Below, piece after piece: positions 8,132-13,911 of a stretch of 13,911 bases of DNA. Each line of letters starts with the position of its first letter. Position 1 is the stretch's first letter. Position numbers and translations under genes: made by a program. Source of the DNA: Candidatus Omnitrophota bacterium (GTDB lineage: Bacteria; Omnitrophota; Gorgyraeia; B26-G9); contig JAGLQQ010000079.1 in NCBI GenBank assembly GCA_023136735.1, positions 1 to 13,911 of the forward strand, read 5' to 3'. The notes beneath the pieces are model-generated. The model was not told the DNA's origin. It ran no database searches and saw nothing but the letters and a program-made list of their open reading frames with translations.

Positions 8132-10264
8132 CTAATTGAAATAATTTATAACTCCAATTGCGTGGTTCAAACTAACTATAGCTATATTTATTCCTGCTAA
8201 TGCCTCCTGCATTGTTCCATTGGCTTCAGCAAGTTGAGTCTCAGCGTTTATAACATCTGCTCCCCGAGCTTCTCCCATCCTTCTTTTTGTTTTTAATATT
8301 TCCAGCTGTTTTCTACGAAATCCGATTTGGTTTACAGCCAGAGAAAGCTGTGTATTATATCTTAAATAAGTATAATAAGCATCTTCAGTCTCCTGACGAA
8401 TTTTATTTTTCATTTCTGCTTTATCTTTAAGTGCCTGCTTTCGGGTTATCTGAGCCTCCTTAGCTTTTGTGAAATGCGCCAGGTTATCCCAAAAAGAAAA
8501 TTTTGAATTCAAAGTCTGAGATTCTACATTTGTACTGGTACTTGTCACTCGAAATGGGGTTATCTTATCCTTCTTATAAGAAGTTTCAACCGTATTGCCG
8601 CCCAGGAACCATCTGATTTTTCCCATCAAAGACCACTCTGTCGCTAAATTTAAGCTCCTCTGACTGAAAGACTCTCCTGCTCGGCCATAACTACCGACAA
8701 TCGAAACATTCGGCATCTCCTCGCTTTTAATTATATCTTGGCTGAATTTAGCCGCCTTTAATGTCTGCTCAATTATTTTAATTTCAACCCTGTGTAGAAA
8801 AGCCAGATCAAGGCATTCAGTCAAATTGGTTTCAATCTTTTGCCTTCCCAGCTGAAAATCCATATTTGTAATGTCTATATTTTCAAGAAACATTTCCTTC
8901 TCCAAGCTCAGTTTTGCCATTGCAAAACCACGCTCTGAATAAGATACCTGATAACAGACCTGATTATATGAAGCCTGCGCATCTAATAAATCCGCAGGCG
9001 TTGCCCAAAAAACAGTAAATTCACTTTCAACTTCTTCAAGAACTTGCTCACTTTTTTCTTTTAATCTCTGCATAATATCAATCGTATTCTTTGCCATAAT
9101 AAGCTCATAATATGCCTTGGTTACTTTTAAAATTAATTCATTTTTTACCCGTTCATAGTTACCTTTGGCAATAAGCCCGCCAAGCTGTTCTTTACGTAAT
9201 GTCGCCGTTAATTTTCCTCCGGAAAACAGCATCTGCTCCCCTTGTAATGCATAAGAACGGCCCCGATAATTCTCAGTTACTGTTCTCCCGTCTGTTTCAT
9301 TCCACTCACCCATTAAAGCCGGATAAAACCCCCGCCTTGCTTCTCTAACTCGCAAATTTGCTAATTCCTGTTGATCTTTTGCGACTTGCAGTGGTAAATG
9401 CGCAGCCAAGGCAAGAGAAAGACAATCTTCAAGCCTTACGATTTTATCTCCCGGAGTGGCCTTGAGTATCATAGGTTTGACTTCTGAGGGCATTGATATA
9501 TCTTTGTAAAGATTTTTCTCGACAATCTGTTGGCGTGCTTCAGGCAAGGAACTGATACTTGTTTCCGCATTTAGCTTTTTATAGGCTTTCTCTACTTCAA
9601 CGCCTGACTCCATGCGTTTCTCAGCATTTTTTCTAAGTTGACTGATCTTCTCTTTACTCTCTTTTTTTATCAGTTCAACCCTTTTAATACGGGTGAATTT
9701 ATCCAGATGCTCTTTGGCCTTTCTAGCCTCAATCTTTTTAAATTCCTTAATCCTGACCATAGCTTTTCTAGGACCCAACTCTTTTTCCTTTTCAGTCCAT
9801 TGGGATCTTTTATCCGGTTCTCCAGGAAAAACAAATAAATCAAGAAATTGAGCATTCCATTGCGAATCAACATTATATTTGAATGTTCGGTCAAGTTCTA
9901 TTAGAACTTGAACCCTCTCAGAAGGAACTTTATTATAATCCGTTTTCTCCTCTACAACTACTCTCTTTATCCCCTCTTCAGCAACCGGAACTTCAATAGG
10001 TATATTCTCATAATTCTTAAACGTTATATTGGATCCAATAAAATTAACAATAAGTCCACGAGGATTTTGGGATTCCACGACAGTGAACTCAACAGGAGGT
10101 TTAGAATGTTCAATGTGAATTTGCAATCCACCATCTATTTTTTTAAGTAAAAACGTTCTTAATTTGGCAGGTTGCTGCGCATAACACATTGAAATGAAAA
10201 GTAAAACAGAACCGCATACTAGCAGTATCTGTTGGCAGATTTTACCAATAGAGATATGTTTCAT
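8132..10264 (-). CDS. AMIN-like domain + TolC-family outer-membrane channel
   Basis: The 710-residue product is much longer than usual TolC-family proteins (roughly 430-490). I choose the ATG at 10262-10264; an in-frame TTG three codons upstream sits too close to the AAGGG ribosome-binding motif. A signal peptide ends near CYA/QQ (about residues 28-31). Residues about 34-146 look like an AMIN domain: alternating beta strands, a central QNPRGLIVNFIG resembling the family's P-R-hydrophobic-D/N core, then VQVLIELD and FLDLFV strands. Residues about 152-235 are Lys/Glu-rich and probably helical. The TolC (OEP) domain follows from about 275, with paired hallmarks LRVREARRGFYPAL and AKFSQDIIKSEEMPNVS and a C-terminal helix containing TQLAEANGTMQEALAGINIA. 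It is the first gene of the efflux operon. Confidence 0.92.
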   Translation of the reverse strand: MKHISIGKICQQILLVCGSVLLFISMCYAQQPAKLRTFLLKKIDGGLQIHIEHSKPPVEFTVVESQNPRGLIVNFIGSNITFKNYENIPIEVPVAEEGIKRVVVEEKTDYNKVPSERVQVLIELDRTFKYNVDSQWNAQFLDLFVFPGEPDKRSQWTEKEKELGPRKAMVRIKEFKKIEARKAKEHLDKFTRIKRVELIKKESKEKISQLRKNAEKRMESGVEVEKAYKKLNAETSISSLPEARQQIVEKNLYKDISMPSEVKPMILKATPGDKIVRLEDCLSLALAAHLPLQVAKDQQELANLRVREARRGFYPALMGEWNETDGRTVTENYRGRSYALQGEQMLFSGGKLTATLRKEQLGGLIAKGNYERVKNELILKVTKAYYELIMAKNTIDIMQRLKEKSEQVLEEVESEFTVFWATPADLLDAQASYNQVCYQVSYSERGFAMAKLSLEKEMFLENIDITNMDFQLGRQKIETNLTECLDLAFLHRVEIKIIEQTLKAAKFSQDIIKSEEMPNVSIVGSYGRAGESFSQRSLNLATEWSLMGKIRWFLGGNTVETSYKKDKITPFRVTSTSTNVESQTLNSKFSFWDNLAHFTKAKEAQITRKQALKDKAEMKNKIRQETEDAYYTYLRYNTQLSLAVNQIGFRRKQLEILKTKRRMGEARGADVINAETQLAEANGTMQEALAGINIAIVSLNHAIGVINYFN
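9827..10165 (-). other. AMIN-like domain of the outer-membrane channel
   Basis: This marks residues about 34-146 of the TolC-like protein. AMIN domains occur at the N-termini of periplasmic amidases (AmiC) and type IV pilus secretins (PilQ), where they bind peptidoglycan. The assignment rests on strand pattern, length (about 110) and the NPRGLIVNF core; I could not run a profile search. Confidence 0.65.
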
Positions 10265-10303
10265 CTTATGCAATTCCCTTTGCCAAGAATAATAAGTTCA
10301 TCC

Positions 10304-10319
10304 TGATTAATTTAAATCA
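10304..10319. promoter_or_regulatory. Operator-like inverted repeat in the efflux leader
   Basis: A 16-base imperfect palindrome (tgattaatttaaatca; arms TGATT/AATCA) lies just downstream of the predicted transcription start of the efflux operon and about 40 bases before the first start codon. Position and symmetry suit a repressor site, but short AT-rich palindromes arise by chance in such a genome. Confidence 0.35.
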
Positions 10320-10330
10320 TCTTGTGCCTT

Positions 10331-10360
10331 ATTATATTGCCTTTCCATAGGTAAAGTCAA
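10331..10360 (-). promoter_or_regulatory. Sigma70-type promoter of the efflux operon
   Basis: On the minus strand a -35 box TTGACT (10355-10360) is separated by 18 bases from a perfect -10 box TATAAT (10331-10336). Transcription should start near 10324, giving a leader of about 60 bases before the ATG at 10264. It lies in the 119-base gap after the SGNH gene, so the four pump genes form their own transcription unit. Confidence 0.8.
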
Positions 10361-10383
10361 TAAAAATAAAGCATAAGAACAAA

Positions 10384-11472
10384 TCAATACTGGATGTCCT
10401 TCTCTAAACGCTTTTTAATGATTTGGGCCGTAATCCTATGGCCTTTATCATTCAAATGGCAGGTACCCTCAGGAATAATCCGCAAACTCTCCAAGTTAAC
10501 TCCTCTGGTATTGAAGGCCTGTTTAAGGTCAATGCTAGAAAATCCGTACTTTTTGGGGCAGTCATTTTTTATCCACTGATCTATCCCACTGTCATCTTTT
10601 AGCTCCGGAACCAGTAAAAGGGAAATCTGAAAGTTAAACTTGACTGAGAGCTCATGAAACTTTTCAAAAACTTCCTTATTTACCTTCATTGATTCTTCCA
10701 TGTTCTTATAAGCAGCGAACTTATAAGCTTGCGCCGGGAATCGATCAGGATCACTAAGGCTAAGGCGATCATATAGTCTTTTGTTCATAACCCTATACGA
10801 CGCCAGATGTCTCATTAATAATCTATCAATTGAATGCGGCAAAGCCAGAATTTGAGGAAAATTAAAGCTGAAATATTTTCCCATGGTAAGAAACACATCT
10901 TTTTGGTTGGAGTTTTCAAACCCTGGCAAAAAAACCGCATTACGATAGTAATCGTCATTCAAGAACTGTACAATAATCATATCCGGCTCATAATCAAGCA
11001 GCTTATGTTTCAATAATAGAAATTTCTGCACAGCATTATACGAGCATACTCCGGCATTCAAAACTTCGTATCTGATATTAGATTCCGTTTTTGCATTGAG
11101 CAATTTTTCGAGAATTTTCGGATAAGTTAATGCCGCTGGATATTCGGTACCAAACGTTACCGAATCCCCCAATACTATAATTCTAAAAACCCCCTCCGGC
11201 TTAGGAATTTCAAACTCCCTATCCCTGATTCCTTTTGAGTTAATAGAATAAAATCCACTTTCAATACTAACATTAGGAATTAACTCATAAGACAAACCGG
11301 GAATATTGGATATTTTGTGCAAAATCGGCTTTGCTTTTTGAACATAAACCGTAGTATCAAAAAAATACTTTTTCTCTACAGCATTAGAAATTATTTCCAG
11401 AAAAATAAAAATAACAAGTAGTGTACTAATTAGGATTAAGCATTTATTTAGGATAGGATTTTTAAGCATCAT
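10384..11472 (-). CDS. Membrane-anchored SGNH/GDSL-family hydrolase-like protein
   Basis: The product has 362 residues with an N-terminal membrane helix (about 11-30) and an extracytoplasmic SGNH fold. Block I is GDSVTFG (Ser about 104), block II has Gly 141 in LNAGVCSYN, block III has Asn 172 in QFLNDD, and block V is CHLNDKGH (His about 339). The family includes esterases, lipases and sugar O-acetyl hydrolases or transferases; no substrate can be assigned. In the usual block V (D-x-x-H) an Asp stands three residues before the His. Here that position is Gly 336, with Glu 335 next to it. I see no Shine-Dalgarno motif; two ATG codons are adjacent and I take the first. The gene starts 20 bases after the RNase P RNA and may be expressed by readthrough. 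Confidence 0.82.
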   Translation of the reverse strand: MMLKNPILNKCLILISTLLVIFIFLEIISNAVEKKYFFDTTVYVQKAKPILHKISNIPGLSYELIPNVSIESGFYSINSKGIRDREFEIPKPEGVFRIIVLGDSVTFGTEYPAALTYPKILEKLLNAKTESNIRYEVLNAGVCSYNAVQKFLLLKHKLLDYEPDMIIVQFLNDDYYRNAVFLPGFENSNQKDVFLTMGKYFSFNFPQILALPHSIDRLLMRHLASYRVMNKRLYDRLSLSDPDRFPAQAYKFAAYKNMEESMKVNKEVFEKFHELSVKFNFQISLLLVPELKDDSGIDQWIKNDCPKKYGFSSIDLKQAFNTRGVNLESLRIIPEGTCHLNDKGHRITAQIIKKRLEKDIQY

Positions 11473-11485
11473 ATAAATTAAAAGT

Positions 11486-11492
11486 AAAAAAA
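11486..11492 (-). terminator. U-tract at the RNase P RNA 3' end
   Basis: Seven consecutive T on the minus strand follow directly after the 3' arm of the P1 helix. This is a likely 3' end by termination or processing. No separate local GC-rich hairpin precedes it, because P1 pairs with the RNA's distant 5' end. Confidence 0.5.
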
Positions 11493-11849
11493 GAGAGCAA
11501 ACCTATAAGCCGAGTTCTGTGCCTCATCTTAAAATGAGGTGACGATCATTCATCTTGTTCCCTAAATTACTCTAGGGAATCTTTGCGACCTAACCCGAGG
11601 AATAACAGGCGGGCCACCCTCCTCCTATTCGGTCTTGCTCCACGCAGAGATTGCCTCGTTTCACCCCCGCCAAAGCGGGTATCGTCACTGCTGCTCTAAT
11701 CCGCTCCCATTTAAAAAATGAAAGGATGGGAATTACCCATTACGCTGCCCTGTGGAGCTCGGACTTTCCTCTACACACTTAAACCCAGAATTTGCATTAG
11801 ATGCAAACTCTGGATTTATTCCTGTGCAGCGACCATCCGGTTTGCTCTC
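11493..11849 (-). ncRNA. rnpB: RNase P RNA, bacterial class A
   Basis: This is the catalytic RNA of RNase P, which cleaves tRNA 5' leaders; about 357 nucleotides. The conserved cores are recognisable in order: AGAGGAAAGTCCGAGCTCC with CAGGGCAG after it, GGGGGTGAAACGAGGC, GGAGCAAGACCGAATAGGA, GATGAATGATCGTC and ACAGAACTCGGCTTATAGG. The ends are set by a perfect 11-bp P1 helix: GAGAGCAAACC (11839-11849) with GGTTTGCTCTC (11493-11503). P2 can form between GATGGTC near the 5' end and GATCGTC near the 3' end (7 bp, two wobbles). P3 is a 13-bp hairpin with a 3-base loop (11785-11813). Its 5' 34 bases are also the last codons and stop of the RNase HI gene. Confidence 0.96.
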
Positions 11850-12271
11850 CGATATTCTATTATAGCCGCTTTAGCCAATTTATCGGCTTCTTTATTGTAT
11901 TCTCTTCTTACATGTTCAATATTAAAAAATTTAAATTCATTAATTAAGGACAAAGCCCTTGAATTTAATTCTTTTAGAGCTTTATTTTTAACTTTGTAAA
12001 TACCCTTTATCTGCTTAACTAAAAGCTCACTGTCACTTTTAACGGAAAATTTCTCTACACCCATCTCATGTGCCTTTTTCAAAGCCATTAACAATGCACT
12101 ATACTCAGCCACATTATTTGTTGCCTGCCCAATATATTGAGAAATTGTTTCCTGATACATCCCCTTCATATCTTTCATTACCACGCCTATGGAGGCATCT
12201 CCGGGATTACCGGAACAAGCACCATCAATACTAGCAATAAGTTCTGTTTTTTTATTCATCTTCTTGGACAT
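11816..12271 (-). CDS. Ribonuclease HI-family protein
   Basis: A 151-residue RNase H that should cut RNA in RNA-DNA hybrids. All four metal-binding acidic residues are visible: Asp 16 (SIDGACSGNPG), Glu 56 (TNNVAEYSALL), Asp 80 (SDSELLVKQ) and Asp 130 (NKEADKLAKA). The length is close to the family's usual 150. Two starts are possible: ATG at 12271, used here, or the in-frame ATG at 12259, whose product begins MNKKTEL and which overlaps the upstream stop in ATGAATAA; neither has a strong ribosome-binding site, suggesting coupled translation. The gene overlaps the zinc-ribbon gene by 20 bases, and its last codons (about RRANRMVAAQE plus stop) form the P1 and P2 5' strands of RNase P RNA. Protein and RNA sequence are therefore constrained together there. 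Confidence 0.92.
   Translation of the reverse strand: MSKKMNKKTELIASIDGACSGNPGDASIGVVMKDMKGMYQETISQYIGQATNNVAEYSALLMALKKAHEMGVEKFSVKSDSELLVKQIKGIYKVKNKALKELNSRALSLINEFKFFNIEHVRREYNKEADKLAKAAIIEYRRANRMVAAQE
11859..11864 (-). promoter_or_regulatory. Probable -10 box of rnpB inside the RNase HI gene
   Basis: A perfect TATAAT on the minus strand ends 9 bases before the first base of the RNase P P1 helix, exactly where a -10 box for this RNA should be. It is read as Ala-Ile-Ile codons in the RNase HI gene. No recognisable -35 box stands 16-18 bases upstream (GCCGAT at 17), so the promoter may depend on other contacts, or the RNA may also be cut from the mRNA. Confidence 0.6.
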
Positions 12272-12959
12272 AAATAATTCTTGCGCAGTTTTCGCATGTT
12301 TTCATCTTGCCTAAACGAAGCTCATTAACAATCTGTGGACGAACAGATCTATTGCATCCCGAACACATTTCTCTTTCAACCGGCACAATAGCAAGCTCTC
12401 CCTTGTTTTCCAGAATACGTTCATACAACTCCAGGATCTGTGGCTCGACACCTGTCTCTATTACCCTTTTCCTTGAAGAATGCAATGCTTCAAGCTTTTC
12501 GTTAAGCTCTTTTATCACAAGCTCTATATCTGCTTTATTTTTGTTAAGTTGTATTTGATCATGCGCTAATTTTGATTTCTCCTGGGCTATTGACTGTATA
12601 ATATTATCAATCTTTTCCAGCATAAGGAGTATTGCATCTTCTAACAAAGAATTATCTGCATTTTCTTTTTCGATTTCCAGCTGAAGGGCATACAATTCCT
12701 TATTAGTTTTTACCTGGAATACCTGCCCTTTTTGTTTTTTCACAACCGCTTCTTTTGACTGCAAATCAAGCTCTTTTTCTTTATGTTCAAGCTGAATCGT
12801 CTTCAAATCACTTTCCAATTCTTTTAGTGCTAAACTTTGAGCAATAAAATCATCTTCTAATTTTTTCAGTCCCTTTGGCTTTTCTTCAATATCAACTTTG
12901 ATTGTAAAAATTTCACCGTCTATTTTTTGTAATTCCTTTAGAGCATCAATATCCTTCAT
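12252..12959 (-). CDS. Coiled-coil C4-type zinc-ribbon protein (COG1579-like)
   Basis: A 235-residue protein with a long N-terminal antiparallel coiled coil (about residues 1-175, heptad-rich in Leu, Lys and Glu) and a C-terminal zinc ribbon with Cys 199 and 202 (CSGC) and Cys 222 and 225 (CENC). This is the architecture of the COG1579/CT398-like family, proposed to act in nucleic-acid or chaperone-like contacts but without a settled function. The AGGA motif 7 bases before the ATG supports the start. The stop overlaps the next gene, RNase HI, so the two are co-translated. Zinc-ribbon, RNase H and rnpB neighbours recur in several bacterial groups, which points to an RNA-metabolism context rather than transport. 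Confidence 0.88.
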   Translation of the reverse strand: MKDIDALKELQKIDGEIFTIKVDIEEKPKGLKKLEDDFIAQSLALKELESDLKTIQLEHKEKELDLQSKEAVVKKQKGQVFQVKTNKELYALQLEIEKENADNSLLEDAILLMLEKIDNIIQSIAQEKSKLAHDQIQLNKNKADIELVIKELNEKLEALHSSRKRVIETGVEPQILELYERILENKGELAIVPVEREMCSGCNRSVRPQIVNELRLGKMKTCENCARIIYVQEDE

Positions 12960-13069
12960 TATTAAATCCTGTCATTTTAGTTGAAAAGCTATAAGCTCTA
13001 CCAATTCAACAATATTTTCTTAGGTTTTTCTCTTTACACTTAAACCTTACAGCTTAAAGCTGCTTTTTC

Positions 13070-13146
13070 TGGTGGGCGATAGAGGACTCGAACCTCCGAC
13101 ATTTGCGATGTGAACGCAACGCTCTAACCAACTGAGCTAATCGCCC
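13070..13146 (-). tRNA. tRNA-Val (anticodon CAC)
   Basis: A 77-base cloverleaf including encoded CCA. The acceptor stem GGGCGAT pairs with ATCGCCC, D arm GCTCAGTTGGTTAGAGC, anticodon stem TTGCG/CGCAA with loop TTCACAT (anticodon CAC), T arm GGAGGTTCGAGTCCTC, discriminator A. It reads GTG codons. No convincing promoter lies directly upstream; it may be transcribed from the tRNA-CAT promoter. Confidence 0.95.
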
Positions 13147-13452
13147 GAAAAACTAATGGCATAGGAGTTAGGGTTATAGTCAAAGTATTCAATTTTAAAC
13201 CTTAATCCTTTTACCTAATCCCAATGTACTCCTTAAAAATTCCCTGTTTTTTTATATGGCCCCCCGACTTTGCTCGGGGTCATTCGACTCTTATTCAATT
13301 TTAAGTAATCTTTTTCGGCTAATTTGCCCTGCACCAGTCGTCACTTTGTTTCTCCGGTTCAGGGCATAAACCACTTTATCTAATATTGGCTTGCCATAAA
13401 CCATGTTCCACATCGAGGGACATGGCAACGCCCGAGCAAAACGAGTGGTTTA
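13147..13452. other. Structured spacer between two tRNA genes
   Basis: 306 bases with no firm gene. It holds several inverted repeats: an 11-bp pair (13365-13375 with 13444-13454), a 9-bp hairpin (13401-13409 with 13417-13425), TTGCCAT/ATGGCAA (13391-13397 with 13422-13428), an imperfect pair (13326-13337 with 13354-13365) and a 6-bp GC-rich hairpin (13262-13279). A 40-residue ORF overlaps most of it. Confidence 0.55.
13291..13413 (-). CDS. Possible small basic protein, 40 residues
   Basis: An ORF from the ATG at 13411-13413 (MWNMVYGKPILDKVVYALNR to the stop at 13291). It is rich in Lys and Arg, has no ribosome-binding motif I can see and overlaps strong inverted repeats. I do not recognise it. 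It could equally be a chance reading of a structured, noncoding stretch or a remnant gene. Confidence 0.2.
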   Translation of the reverse strand: MWNMVYGKPILDKVVYALNRRNKVTTGAGQISRKRLLKIE

Positions 13453-13529
13453 TGGTGGGCCCACGAGGACTCGAACCTCGGACCAAGAGATTATGAGTCT
13501 CCTGCTCTAACCAACTGAGCTATGGGCCC
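13453..13529 (-). tRNA. tRNA with CAT anticodon, probably tRNA-Ile2
   Basis: A 77-base cloverleaf with encoded CCA. Acceptor stem GGGCCCA/TGGGCCC, D arm GCTCAGTTGGTTAGAGC, anticodon stem GGAGA/TCTCT with loop CTCATAA. The CAT anticodon could be Met or lysidine-modified Ile. C4 and C5 in the acceptor stem, recognised by TilS in Escherichia coli Ile2, and the GACTCATAATC...CTTGGTC pattern favour Ile2 (reading ATA); the typical initiator features are absent. Confidence 0.9.
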
Positions 13530-13546
13530 CAAAAACAATAATATAA

Positions 13547-13575
13547 AATATAACAGAATTAAACAGGTAAGTCAA
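13547..13575 (-). promoter_or_regulatory. Sigma70-type promoter of the tRNA-CAT gene
   Basis: A minus-strand -35 box TTGACT (13570-13575), a 17-base spacer and -10 box TATATT (13547-13552). Transcription should begin near 13540, about 11 bases before the mature 5' end, a short leader typical of tRNA genes. Confidence 0.75.
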
Positions 13576-13799
13576 GGAATAGTATACGGTAAGGATAACC
13601 CGTTTACTCTCAATGATTAGAAGTGTAAATGCCTTCATCAGTTAGAAATACTATGACCTATGAGAAGCAAATATTGGTTCTTTCTTAATTAATGTGAATT
13701 TGGGAAAAGATGATGAGGAAATTTTTAAGCGAATTCACAAATTTAGGCAAATACACGTTATGTTTTTGGAAACCATTTTGGGCACGAAGACTGTCTGAA

Positions 13800-13824
13800 C
13801 ACTTGACATTATCAATGTCAAGTG
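13800..13824. repeat. Perfect 11-bp inverted repeat with 3-base loop
   Basis: CACTTGACATT, loop ATC, AATGTCAAGTG. It has no adjacent T-run on either strand, so it is not a standard terminator; it could be a protein-binding site or part of a small mobile or repeated element. Confidence 0.7.
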
Positions 13825-13911
13825 CGAGTTCCACATCCCAACTCCTAGATAGAAAACACTTTTCCTTGGCACATTAAACAGATAGGGGGAATTGTATTTG
13901 CGGATTTTAAT

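Larger units (their letters stand above)
13530..13911. other. Stretch without a supported gene
   Basis: Beyond the tRNA promoter this 382-base stretch holds no gene I can support. A 55-codon plus-strand ORF (13710-13877) and open minus-strand frames over the same bases lack ribosome-binding sites and recognisable products. The one strong structure is the inverted repeat at 13800-13824. Confidence 0.5.

Noticed and set aside
7794..8200. Overlapping plus-strand ORFs of about 87 and 109 residues
   Set aside because: They run opposite the 5' end of the adaptor gene and the intergenic gap; two frames are open at once and composition is not protein-like.
11718..11999. Plus-strand ORF of 93 residues
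   Set aside because: It is antisense to RNase P RNA and the RNase HI gene, both of which are strongly supported.
12980..13010. Possible regulatory leader hairpin before the zinc-ribbon gene
   Set aside because: Outer arms GTTGAA/TTCAAC match but the inner stem is imperfect with a 6-base bulge, and no known riboswitch or leader motif is recognisable.
13050..13069. CAGCTT-A-AAGCTG hairpin followed by TTTTT on the plus strand
   Set aside because: It would terminate plus-strand transcription, but no plus-strand gene leads into it; the 1-base loop also makes it a poor hairpin.
13262..13279. GC-rich hairpin as an intrinsic terminator
   Set aside because: The stem is only 6 bp and no T-run follows it on the minus strand; the T-run present precedes it on the plus strand.
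1..13911. CRISPR array, insertion sequence or prophage genes
   Set aside because: No regularly spaced direct repeats, transposase, integrase or phage proteins were seen in any frame.

Overview
The window is AT-rich. Every gene I can support lies on the minus strand, so transcription runs from high to low coordinates. It suggests a Gram-negative-type bacterium: there is a complete inner-membrane/periplasm/outer-membrane efflux system, a bacterial class A RNase P RNA and tRNAs with encoded CCA. The domain mixes and the order zinc-ribbon protein, RNase HI, rnpB fit a poorly studied diderm lineage (Omnitrophota- or Elusimicrobiota-like). That placement is inference from general features, not from a match.

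Layout from right to left. 13530-13911 is a gene-poor stretch with a perfect 11-bp inverted repeat. Next is tRNA-CAT (probably Ile2) with a clear promoter, then a 306-base spacer rich in inverted repeats that may hold a 40-residue ORF, then tRNA-Val(CAC). A housekeeping block follows: a coiled-coil zinc-ribbon protein, an overlapping RNase HI gene, and RNase P RNA. The 5' end of the RNase P RNA, and probably its -10 box, lie inside the RNase HI coding sequence. An SGNH-hydrolase membrane protein starts about 20 bases after the RNase P RNA.

The left 10 kb is one efflux operon behind a strong sigma70-like promoter at 10331-10360. Its order is outer-membrane TolC-like protein, membrane-fusion protein, then two different RND permeases, with gaps of 1 to 36 bases. 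The two permeases in tandem suggest an MdtBC-like heteromeric pump joined by the fusion protein to the outer-membrane channel.

Two parts of this pump have unusual architectures. The channel protein carries an N-terminal AMIN-like domain and a long charged linker before its TolC domain, suggesting contact with the cell wall. The first permease carries a C-terminal cytoplasmic extension that reads as a winged helix-turn-helix after a charged linker. A permease fused to a putative DNA-binding domain, encoded behind a promoter followed by an operator-like inverted repeat, is the most interesting candidate for an undescribed system here: a pump that might sense its own state and control its own operon.
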